The position numbers were made by a program, and so were the translations under genes. This document shows positions 1-5,968 of a stretch of DNA of 5,977 bases, piece after piece (position 1 is the stretch's first letter; each line of letters opens with the position of its first letter). The stretch lies in contig DVHY01000179.1 in the NCBI GenBank assembly GCA_018711755.1, forward strand, positions 1-5,977. Direction: 5' to 3'. The DNA comes from Candidatus Limivicinus faecipullorum. Its GTDB lineage: Bacteria > Bacillota > Clostridia > Oscillospirales > Oscillospiraceae. Under the pieces are notes generated by a model, which did not search any database, was not told the DNA's origin, and saw only the letters and a list, made by a program, of their open reading frames with translations.

Positions 1-858
1 GTAGACCCCGGCCTTATAGCCGGCGTCCATAACGGTGCGGCAGAAAGCGTTTATTATGAGCTCCCGCTCCGTGTTGCCGAGATTGTCGGCCCGGCCGAGG
101 GGATAGTCCCCGGAATACTCCACATCAATGAATATGGGCAGCTCCACATCCATCCCGCCTATACACTCCAGCACATAGGCGGCCTCCTGCTGGGCCTCCG
201 CGGGATTTATGGCGGTGGAGAAGAAGTAGATGCCGATATCTATTCCCGCCAGCCTCGCCTCCATAAGGTTGCGCTGGAACCACTCGTCGTCATAGATGAG
301 CCCGGTCTCCCAGCCCCGGCCGCCGGCTCTGAGGATGGCGAAATCGATACCCTGGGCGGACACGGCAGGCCAGTTGATAAAACCGTTGTAGAAGGATACG
401 TCGATACCCAGGGCCTTGGCCTGCTGGCCGTACTGGTCGAAGAAATACAGCTGTCCGTTTATCTGCTGGATGCCGGTGACCGGTGTGCCGTTTTCGTCGT
501 AGTAGTAGCTGACGCCGCCTATGTTCTGCCAGCCGAGCAGGGCACCGCTGTCAGACAGGGTAGGGCCAGTCTCCGCAGCTTCGGGACTGGGTGAGGGCTG
601 AGCGGCCTCCTGTTCCATAAGCTGTCGTTCCTCGGCCTGGGATATGTGGGCATAGCCCTCTTCCTGCTGAGGTGGCCTGGTCTGGACCGTCTCCTCCTGA
701 AGGGTGCTGCGGGCAGCGTCGCCCACCAGGGAGGCAATGCTGGGCACGAGGATAAGGGCGACGATGAGCAGGGTGACAAAGGGGAGGATAACTATAAGGG
801 CTTTTTCCATGTGGGGCTCGTTAGCTTTATTCCACAGTCTGCCTAGTAATTTTCTCAT
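1..858 (-). CDS. Membrane-anchored GH25 lysozyme (N-acetylmuramidase), 3' end outside window
   Basis: Reading the minus strand from the ATG at 856-858 gives 286 codons without a stop to the window edge, so the protein is C-terminally incomplete here. The order is: a short basic cytoplasmic stretch (residues 1-19); one hydrophobic membrane segment (about 20-45); a Glu/Gln/Pro-rich linker (about 50-103); one to two choline-binding-type cell-wall repeats (about 105-146, with the GVSYYYDENG and NGQLYFFDQYG signatures); then a GH25 domain from about 149. The GH25 start is GIDVSFYNG, with the likely first catalytic Asp at 153. IDVEY at 244-248 supplies the Asp245/Glu247 pair that in this family forms the active site. 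Known GH25 enzymes cut the beta-1,4 bond between N-acetylmuramic acid and N-acetylglucosamine in peptidoglycan. I infer an enzyme held on the outer face of the membrane, for wall remodelling rather than free secretion. About 60 or more catalytic-domain residues should lie beyond the edge. The start is supported by GGAG six bases upstream and a good promoter. Confidence 0.93.
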   Translation of the reverse strand, partial: MRKLLGRLWNKANEPHMEKALIVILPFVTLLIVALILVPSIASLVGDAARSTLQEETVQTRPPQQEEGYAHISQAEERQLMEQEAAQPSPSPEAAETGPTLSDSGALLGWQNIGGVSYYYDENGTPVTGIQQINGQLYFFDQYGQQAKALGIDVSFYNGFINWPAVSAQGIDFAILRAGGRGWETGLIYDDEWFQRNLMEARLAGIDIGIYFFSTAINPAEAQQEAAYVLECIGGMDVELPIFIDVEYSGDYPLGRADNLGNTERELIINAFCRTVMDAGYKAGVY

Positions 859-864
859 TTTAAT

Positions 865-868
865 CTCC
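865..868 (-). promoter_or_regulatory. Ribosome binding site of the GH25 gene
   Basis: On the minus strand GGAG lies six bases before the ATG at 856-858. This favours that ATG over the internal Met17 codon, which has no comparable upstream purine run and would leave almost no cytoplasmic residues before the membrane helix. Confidence 0.75.
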
Positions 869-904
869 GTGGGACGGTATGACCGCATAAAAACAGATAT
901 AGCT

Positions 905-933
905 ATAGTAACCAAAATATAGAAAAAAGTCAA
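905..933 (-). promoter_or_regulatory. Sigma-A-type promoter of the GH25 gene
   Basis: On the minus strand TTGACT (928-933) and TACTAT (905-910) are separated by exactly 17 bases. These are near-consensus -35 and -10 boxes in an AT-rich pocket of otherwise GC-rich DNA. The predicted start is the A opposite position 898, giving a leader of about 40 nt that contains the GGAG ribosome site. No operator-like palindrome of convincing size overlaps it. Confidence 0.8.
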
Positions 934-956
934 CAAGGCTATATTCAATGTGGCTC

Positions 957-985
957 TTGTTATCCGGGCCGCTTTGTGTTAAAAT
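957..985 (+). promoter_or_regulatory. Sigma-A-type promoter of pcrA, probably giving a leaderless mRNA
   Basis: TTGTTA (957-962) and TAAAAT (980-985) are separated by 17 bases, and a TG extension (TGT at 977-979) directly precedes the -10 box. The expected transcription start is 992-993, and 993 is the A of the helicase ATG. No Shine-Dalgarno-like sequence lies between the -10 box and that ATG. The promoter therefore both explains the missing ribosome site and argues for the 993 start. It is divergent from the GH25 promoter, with 23 bases between the two -35 boxes. Confidence 0.7.
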
Positions 986-992
986 CGTCGCC

Positions 993-3365
993 ATGAATAC
1001 AGAATTTGAAAAAAAGTATATAGAGGCCCGGAGGGCCGTGATAGCCGGGGACTTTGCCCGGCTCAACCCCATGCAGCGGCAGGCGGTGCTGAGCACCGAA
1101 GGGCCGCTGCTGATTCTGGCCGGAGCCGGCAGCGGCAAGACCACGGTGCTCATAAACCGCATAGCGAACCTGCTGAAATATGGCAGGGCGGCAGACACCG
1201 AGGAGCTTCCGCCGGATGCGGACGAAAAGCAGCTGGAGACCCTGCTGGGCGGCGGGCCGGAGGCAGAGGCCCTGGCGGCCTATGAGCCGGTGGAGCCCTG
1301 GCGCATCCTGGCCATCACCTTCACCAACAAGGCGGCGGGTGAGCTGAAGGACAGGCTGGAGCGGATGCTGGGGGAGAAGGCCAATGACATCTGGGCCTGC
1401 ACCTTCCATTCCGCCTGTGTGCGTATACTGCGCCGGGATGCCGAACGCCTGGGCTTCGGCTCCTCCTTCACCATTTACGATACCTCGGACAGTCTCAGCC
1501 TTTTAAAGCACATAATAAAGGACATGGACCTGGACGACAAGATGTTCCCGGCCAAGGCCCTCATGGCTGAGATAAGCCGGGCCAAGGACAGCCGCATAGG
1601 CGCCGCCGAATATTTGAAGGAGGCGCGCCAGAGCGGGGATATCCGCCGCATCCGCTACGGGGAGATATACAGCGAGTATATGCGCCGGATGTTCTCCTCC
1701 AACGCCATGGACTTTGACGACCTTATATTCTTCACCGTGAAGCTGCTGGAGGAGAATGAGGACGTGAGGGGCTATTGGCAGCGGAGGTTCAAGTATGTGC
1801 TGATAGACGAGTATCAGGACACCAACCACCTGCAATATCTGCTGTCCTCCCTGCTGGCCGGGGGCTGGGGCAACATTTGCGTAGTGGGGGACGACGACCA
1901 GAGCATATACAAGTTCCGGGGCGCCACCATTGAGAACATCCTATCCTTTGAGCAGCAGTACAAGGGCTGCCGCACCATACGCCTGGAGCAGAACTACCGC
2001 AGCACCACCCATATCCTGGACGCGGCCAACGCAGTCATACGCCACAACCTGGGCCGCAAGGGCAAGGAGCTGTGGTCCGACAAGGGCAGCGGTGAGCTGC
2101 CGGAGCTGTATGTGGCGGACAACGAGCATGACGAGGCCCAGTATGTGGCCTCAAAGATAATGGCGGACTATGGCCGGGGCGCAAACTGGCGGGACCATGC
2201 GGTGCTCTACCGGATGAACGCCCAGTCAAACCAGCTGGAGTATGCCTTCAAGCGAAACGGCATACCCTATCGGATAATCGGCGGCACCCGCTTCTTCGAC
2301 CGGGCCGAGGTGAAGGACGTGCTGGCCTACCTCTGCCTTATCGCCTCCAGCTCCGACGACCTGCGTCTGAGCCGCATAATAAACAGTCCTCCCAGGGGTA
2401 TAGGGGAGCGCACAGTGGAGACGGTGCGTGAGCTTGCCGGGGAGGAGGGCTGCTCCATGTTTGACATCCTCTGCCGGGCGGAGAGCTACCCCCAGCTCCA
2501 GCGATCAGGACTGCGGCTGCGGCAGTTTGCCGCCATGATGCGGGAGCTTCAGGACTTTGCAAAGACCAACAGCCCCGACGAGATCTTCGACCAGCTGATG
2601 GAAAAGACCGGCTATCTCCGGGCTCTGGAGGAGAAGAATACCGTGGAGGACACTGCCCGGGCGGAGAACGTCCAGGAGCTGAAATCCAGCATCATAAGCT
2701 ATATGAAGGAGTCCGGGGACGAGACTCTGGAGGGCTATCTTGCAAACGTGGCCCTGTACACCGACCTGGACAATTACGACAAGGAAGCCGACTGCGTGGT
2801 GCTGATGACCATGCACTCGGCCAAGGGCCTGGAATTCCCCAGCGTGTTCATCGTAGGCATGGAGGAGGGCATCTTCCCGGGCATCCGGGCCATCGGCGAG
2901 CAGGACGAGATGGAAGAGGAGCGGCGGCTGTGCTATGTGGCCCTGACCCGGGCCAAGGAGCAGCTGCACCTGGTCTGCGCCCGGCAGCGCATGCTCTTCG
3001 GCCGTACCACCTCCAACCGGGTCTCCCGCTTTGTGGATGAGATACCGGAGGAGCATATAAAGAAAAACATCCCCAGAGGCTACGGCTACGGGGAGAAGAG
3101 CCGCATCCAGACTGAATTTGCCAGGAAGGCCCAGCCCCAGAGCCGCAGCCCGCTGACGGCGCCGGCGGTGAAAGCCCCGGCGGCCCCTGCCAAGGCCCCC
3201 AGCTTTGCTTTGGGAGATAAGGTGACTCACAAAGCCTTCGGCCCAGGCGTGATAAATAAACTCACCCCCATGGGGGGAGACTATCTTGTAGAGATAAACT
3301 TTGAAAGCGCCGGCACCAAGAAGCTGATGCTTCGGGCGGCGGCCCAGTTCATGACCAAGGAATAG
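993..3365 (+). CDS. pcrA: ATP-dependent DNA helicase PcrA (UvrD/Rep family, superfamily 1A)
   Basis: This 790-residue protein is a 3'-5' single-strand DNA translocase and helicase. PcrA/UvrD homologues act in nucleotide excision repair, in removing RecA and stalled RNA polymerase, and in rolling-circle plasmid replication. Visible motifs: Q motif LNPMQRQAV (24-32); Walker A GAGSGKTT (44-51); motif Ia ITFTNKAA (108-115); TFHSACVRIL (137-146); Walker B DEYQD (272-276); motif III VVGDDDQSIYKFRG (297-310); motif IV LEQNYRST (331-338); motif V TMHSAKGLEFPSVF (606-619); motif VI CYVALTRAKEQL (647-658). An Ala/Pro-rich linker (about 715-736) leads to a C-terminal domain (FALGDKVTHKAFGPGVI, 738-754) matching the Tudor-like RNA-polymerase-binding tail of PcrA. 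Length is normal for the family plus an extra stretch of about 30 residues between motifs I and Ia (about 62-101). An in-frame ATG at 948 would add 15 residues, but it lies upstream of the best promoter and has no ribosome site, so 993 is preferred. No motif residue is missing. Confidence 0.96.
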   Translation: MNTEFEKKYIEARRAVIAGDFARLNPMQRQAVLSTEGPLLILAGAGSGKTTVLINRIANLLKYGRAADTEELPPDADEKQLETLLGGGPEAEALAAYEPVEPWRILAITFTNKAAGELKDRLERMLGEKANDIWACTFHSACVRILRRDAERLGFGSSFTIYDTSDSLSLLKHIIKDMDLDDKMFPAKALMAEISRAKDSRIGAAEYLKEARQSGDIRRIRYGEIYSEYMRRMFSSNAMDFDDLIFFTVKLLEENEDVRGYWQRRFKYVLIDEYQDTNHLQYLLSSLLAGGWGNICVVGDDDQSIYKFRGATIENILSFEQQYKGCRTIRLEQNYRSTTHILDAANAVIRHNLGRKGKELWSDKGSGELPELYVADNEHDEAQYVASKIMADYGRGANWRDHAVLYRMNAQSNQLEYAFKRNGIPYRIIGGTRFFDRAEVKDVLAYLCLIASSSDDLRLSRIINSPPRGIGERTVETVRELAGEEGCSMFDILCRAESYPQLQRSGLRLRQFAAMMRELQDFAKTNSPDEIFDQLMEKTGYLRALEEKNTVEDTARAENVQELKSSIISYMKESGDETLEGYLANVALYTDLDNYDKEADCVVLMTMHSAKGLEFPSVFIVGMEEGIFPGIRAIGEQDEMEEERRLCYVALTRAKEQLHLVCARQRMLFGRTTSNRVSRFVDEIPEEHIKKNIPRGYGYGEKSRIQTEFARKAQPQSRSPLTAPAVKAPAAPAKAPSFALGDKVTHKAFGPGVINKLTPMGGDYLVEINFESAGTKKLMLRAAAQFMTKE
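3357..3361 (+). promoter_or_regulatory. Likely ribosome binding site of the EamA transporter gene
   Basis: AAGGA at the very end of pcrA lies ten bases before the ATG at 3372, and a second purine-rich run (GAGAGA, 3365-3370) follows directly after the pcrA stop. The site is moderate rather than strong, and its position across the pcrA stop suggests translational coupling. Confidence 0.5.
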
Positions 3366-3371
3366 AGAGAA

Positions 3372-4259
3372 ATGAAGGGAAAAGGATTGCAGGGCAGACT
3401 GGCCCTGCTGCTGTGTTCGATCATCTGGGGCACCTCTTTTGTGGTGCTGAAAAACACTTTGAACAGCATAGGCACCATGTGGGTGCTGTCCATACGCTTT
3501 ACCGTGTCGGCGCTGCTGCTGGGAGCTGCGGCGGGGAAGCGGCTCAAACATGTGAGCCAACGCTGTATCCAGGGCGGAGCCCTGGCGGGACTGAGCCTGG
3601 CCCTGGCCTATATAGTCCAGACCTACGGCCTGGTGTATACCACCCCGGGGAAGAACGCCTTCCTCACCGCCACCTACTGTGTGCTGACGCCTTTTTTGGC
3701 CTGGCTGGTGTATAAGCGCCGCCCGGGCGCAGCCAACGTGGCGGCGGCTTTCCTGTGCATCACCGGCATAGGCTTTGTCTCCCTCAACGAGGGCCTGGGA
3801 AATGTGAACATCGGGGATATGCTCACCTTGATGTGCGGCTTTTTCTACGCCTTCCAGGTGATAATCCTGGAGCACTATAAGGACAGCGGCGAGGCCGTCA
3901 CCATCTCCGCCATCCAGTTCGCCATCGCGGCCCTCATCTGCTGGTTCGGCGCCGTACTCTTTGAGCCCGCCCCCAAGGATGTGTCCATGGACGCCTGGAT
4001 GGGCATAGCCTATCTCAGCGTGTTCTGCACCGCCATCTGCTTCTTCCTCCAGGCCTGGGGCATACAGTATACCAACTCCTCCGTGGCCGCCATGATAATG
4101 ACCCTGGAGAGCGTTTTTGGCGTGCTCACCTCCGTGCTGTTTTACGGCGAGCTTGTAACGGGGAAGATGCTCCTGGGCTTTGTACTCATTTTCCTGGCCG
4201 TTGTCTTCAGCGAGGTGAAGCTGCCCTTCTTCAAGGGCCATAGGCCGGACGGAGCCTGA
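3372..4259 (+). CDS. EamA-family (drug/metabolite transporter superfamily) membrane protein
   Basis: This 295-residue integral membrane protein has about ten predicted helices (roughly 8-28, 34-53, 66-84, 94-113, 118-138, 146-167, 175-197, 207-230, 236-258 and 263-280). They are arranged as the two five-helix EamA repeats typical of the DMT superfamily. Recognisable family features are IIWGTSFVVLK near the start of repeat one, the TPGKNAFLTATYCVLTPF segment (91-108) around helix 4, and LESVFGVLTSVLFYGE (245-260) in repeat two. Family members move amino acids, metabolites, nucleotide sugars or toxic compounds across the cytoplasmic membrane. The substrate here cannot be told from sequence, and direction (export is common) is an inference. 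It starts 6 bp after the pcrA stop, in the same phase and with no promoter or terminator between them, so the two are probably co-transcribed. The link to a repair helicase looks like operon economy rather than shared function. Length is normal for the family and no disruption is visible. Confidence 0.92.
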   Translation: MKGKGLQGRLALLLCSIIWGTSFVVLKNTLNSIGTMWVLSIRFTVSALLLGAAAGKRLKHVSQRCIQGGALAGLSLALAYIVQTYGLVYTTPGKNAFLTATYCVLTPFLAWLVYKRRPGAANVAAAFLCITGIGFVSLNEGLGNVNIGDMLTLMCGFFYAFQVIILEHYKDSGEAVTISAIQFAIAALICWFGAVLFEPAPKDVSMDAWMGIAYLSVFCTAICFFLQAWGIQYTNSSVAAMIMTLESVFGVLTSVLFYGELVTGKMLLGFVLIFLAVVFSEVKLPFFKGHRPDGA

Positions 4260-4272
4260 GAACACAAACCAT

Positions 4273-4300
4273 AAGTCGACATAATCAAGTTGACATAATA
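4273..4300. repeat. Two-copy imperfect 14-bp tandem repeat
   Basis: AAGTCGACATAATC (4273-4286) is followed immediately by AAGTTGACATAATA (4287-4300), matching at 12 of 14 positions. It lies between the transporter stop and the terminator stem. I attach no function; it may be a slippage product. Confidence 0.6.
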
Positions 4301-4302
4301 AT

Positions 4303-4343
4303 AAAAGACACATCCTGCATTTATCCGCAGGATGTGTCTTTTT
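4303..4343. terminator. Bidirectional intrinsic terminator between convergent operons
   Basis: A perfect 16-bp inverted repeat (arms 4303-4318 and 4327-4342) encloses an 8-base loop. Its core, GACACATCCTGC against GCAGGATGTGTC, is flanked by A's on the left and T's on the right. Transcripts from either side therefore end in a U-rich run: five T's on the plus strand, and four followed by ATTATTAT on the minus strand. It serves both the pcrA-EamA unit from the left and the sigma/anti-sigma unit from the right, whose last stop codon is at 4357-4359. Confidence 0.92.
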
Positions 4344-4356
4344 ATGCCCTGGATGT

Positions 4357-5421
4357 TCAGTTCAGCTGAAGGCTGGTGTCGCCAATGGTGATGGCCGTGA
4401 CGGCGTGGATGTCAATGGTGTCCTGCCAGTTGCAATAGAAATAGGCTATGCCGTTTTCATATTTCTGGATGGAGTCGCAGCCGGGGGCGGAAAAGTCTGA
4501 ACCGTCTGCCATGTGCAGCGTGCCTCTTGTGACCTGGTCGGCGGCCCTGATCCAGGCCGTATTTTCATCCCTGTCCATCAGACTGAAATCCTCCATCTCC
4601 ACCAGGAACCAGACGCCTGTGGCGCTGAGCTCTATACCCAGCACTCGGCCGGACTCATCATAGCCCTCCGGAGAAAATACAAGGGGCCTGTCAAACAGGC
4701 ACAGCCTTTTCTCCAGCTCCGGCGCTTCCACAGTGAAGCGGCCAATGAGCACATCGTCGGGGAAGAGCCTTACCGTGAGCTCTGCGTCGCCGCTTTCCCA
4801 AAACCGAGATGGATGGATATAGCAGTGCATGGTGGCCGTCCTGGTCTGGGCATCGTAAAGGACATGCTCTTGGGTGATATCTGCGTAGCTTATCCCGCTG
4901 GGAGCAAGGTCACTGTATACCGGCTCGGCGTATACCCAGTGCTCACCGTCGTGGGATAGCTCTATGCAATCCTCGTCGGGGATCACATACCTGAAATCAA
5001 TGGGGGAGACGTTGAAATAAATGTCAACGGTATTGGCGTAACTGACGGCGGACAGGGGAGTTACCCTGATATCCTCCACGCCGTCGCCAGCGGCTTCATC
5101 TCCGTCCTCCGGCAGGGGATATTCCACGTAGCTGTCGGTGCCGGTCTGGTCGATGTGGTATTTCTCCCTCAGCTCCTGCTGCCGCTGCCGGTGTATGCTG
5201 TAGCCTATGGCAAAGGCGGACACTGCAAAGAAAGCGGATATTATTGCCGCTATCAAGAGCGTGCGCCCCCAGCGTCTGGATGGGCGGGAAGTTTTATTTT
5301 CGCTGTGTATCTTGTTCATTACCGTCTCCTTTATCTTTTGGGGGGAGACATCGTTCCGGCGCTCAAGGCGGACTGTATCCTCCTCAATGAGCTCCAAGAG
5401 TTCGCTTATCTTATATTCCAT
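4357..5421 (-). CDS. Putative membrane-bound anti-sigma factor with large extracytoplasmic domain
   Basis: This protein of about 354 residues is encoded directly downstream of, and overlapping, an ECF sigma factor gene. That arrangement is the main reason for calling it an anti-sigma factor. It has a cytoplasmic N-terminus of about 50 residues, helical and charged, ending in a basic RPSRRWGR stretch. One membrane helix follows (about 53-73), then a linker with many acidic residues and an outer region of about 240 residues rich in predicted beta strands. The outer region shows two segments of similar style (around 119-230 and 240-354), resembling the domains of DUF4179-type clostridial anti-sigma proteins. 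No zinc-binding His-x3-Cys-x2-Cys motif is visible in the N-terminus, so it is not a classical ZAS-type anti-sigma. The ATG at 5419-5421 is preferred over the adjacent TTG at 5422-5424 because a GGAGG ends eight bases before it. The 11-bp overlap with the sigma gene suggests translational coupling. The model is that it holds the sigma factor at the membrane until an unknown envelope signal arrives. It could instead be a sensor or accessory protein. Confidence 0.78.
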   Translation of the reverse strand: MEYKISELLELIEEDTVRLERRNDVSPQKIKETVMNKIHSENKTSRPSRRWGRTLLIAAIISAFFAVSAFAIGYSIHRQRQQELREKYHIDQTGTDSYVEYPLPEDGDEAAGDGVEDIRVTPLSAVSYANTVDIYFNVSPIDFRYVIPDEDCIELSHDGEHWVYAEPVYSDLAPSGISYADITQEHVLYDAQTRTATMHCYIHPSRFWESGDAELTVRLFPDDVLIGRFTVEAPELEKRLCLFDRPLVFSPEGYDESGRVLGIELSATGVWFLVEMEDFSLMDRDENTAWIRAADQVTRGTLHMADGSDFSAPGCDSIQKYENGIAYFYCNWQDTIDIHAVTAITIGDTSLQLN

Positions 5422-5968
5422 CAATGCCGCCTCCCTCCTGCAAGCTGCGGCCCAGGGCCTCCCGGCCCCGGCGCAGCTTGGTCTTCACCGTGGACTCGTT
5501 GATGCCCAGCTGCCTGGCGATGTCCTTCAGCTTTTGCCCGTAGTAATAGTGGCGGAGGAATATCTCCCGCTCCGGGTAAGGCAGGCCGTCCACCGCCCGG
5601 CGGACTATCTGGGCCAGCTCCTTTTCGGTGTACGCTGTCTCTGGGCCGGGAACGTCTGTTGCCAGAACGTCCTCCTCAAAGGGCAGTTCCATATGCTGCT
5701 GCCTCAGCCGGTTCAAGGCCGTATGCCGGGCCACGGCGCTGAGCCAGGGGCGGAGCTTTCCGGGCCGTACTTTCTCCCGGCCCTCCCACAGGGCCAGGAA
5801 CACGTCCGCCGTCACTTCCTCAATATCACCCTGGCCCAGGGCCTGGCCTATGAGACTGTAGACTATGCTGCTCACATAGCCGGTGTAGCGCTCAATGAAC
5901 CAGCCCAGGGCCGCCTCGTCCCCGGCCTTCAGCCTTTTCAATATCTTTCCTTCATCCACGGCTTTCAC
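5411..5968 (-). CDS. RNA polymerase sigma factor, sigma-70 family, ECF subfamily
   Basis: This protein of about 185 residues has the two-domain plan of ECF sigma factors. Region 2 (about 16-90) includes DIEEVTADVFLALWEGREK, typical of the 2.2 helix that binds the RNA polymerase beta-prime coiled coil, and RPWLSAVARHTALNRLR, typical of 2.3-2.4, which opens and reads the -10 element. A linker of about 25 residues follows. Region 4 (about 125-173) has LPYPEREIFLRHYYYGQKLKDIA and the helix-turn-helix LGINESTVKTKLRRGREAL for -35 recognition. No extra C-terminal domain is present, and length is ordinary for ECF factors. The start is uncertain. GTG at 5966-5968 is used here; GTG at 5957-5959 (giving MDEGKILKRL) has AAGGTG six bases upstream and is at least as likely; the frame also stays open to the right edge. 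The gene overlaps the downstream membrane protein gene by 11 bp, the usual sigma/anti-sigma arrangement. Such pairs often autoregulate, but the promoter lies outside the window, so this cannot be tested here. Confidence 0.93.
   Translation of the reverse strand: MKAVDEGKILKRLKAGDEAALGWFIERYTGYVSSIVYSLIGQALGQGDIEEVTADVFLALWEGREKVRPGKLRPWLSAVARHTALNRLRQQHMELPFEEDVLATDVPGPETAYTEKELAQIVRRAVDGLPYPEREIFLRHYYYGQKLKDIARQLGINESTVKTKLRRGREALGRSLQEGGGIDGI
5430..5439 (-). promoter_or_regulatory. Strong ribosome binding site inside the sigma gene, for the anti-sigma gene
   Basis: The minus strand reads AGGAGGGAGG here, two overlapping Shine-Dalgarno cores. The nearer GGAGG ends eight bases before the ATG at 5419-5421. 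The site also encodes the Gly-rich tail of the sigma factor, which explains the odd GGGIDGI ending. Confidence 0.8.

Noticed and set aside
875..885. Small inverted repeat CGGT-ATG-ACCG in the GH25 leader
   Set aside because: The stem is only four base pairs with a three-base loop, which is expected by chance and too short for a riboswitch or operator call.
948..992. Longer pcrA start at the ATG at 948
   Set aside because: It lies upstream of the -35 box of the best promoter, lacks a ribosome site, and the 15 added residues (MWLLLSGPLCVKIVA) look like translated promoter DNA rather than a helicase N-terminus.
960..1409. A 149-codon minus-strand open frame over the pcrA start
   Set aside because: It is antisense to strongly conserved helicase motifs, shows no family resemblance and would overlap the pcrA promoter. 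It is a by-product of GC-rich coding bias.
2505..4313. A 602-codon open frame on the minus strand, opposite pcrA and the transporter
   Set aside because: It is exactly in register with the sense codons of both genes, which share one phase. In that register a stop arises only opposite sense TTA, CTA or TCA, which are rare here; it ends opposite a TCA serine codon of pcrA. Its product is low-complexity (His, Gly and Gln rich) with no recognisable domain, and it crosses the terminator region's edge without a promoter or ribosome site.
4290..4320. TTGACA at 4290-4295 as a promoter -35 box
   Set aside because: No -10-like hexamer lies 16-18 bases downstream, the terminator stem occupies that space, and there is no plus-strand gene after it.
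4513..4959. A 148-codon plus-strand open frame inside the anti-sigma gene
   Set aside because: It is antisense to a gene with operon context and a strong ribosome site, and its own product matches nothing recognisable.
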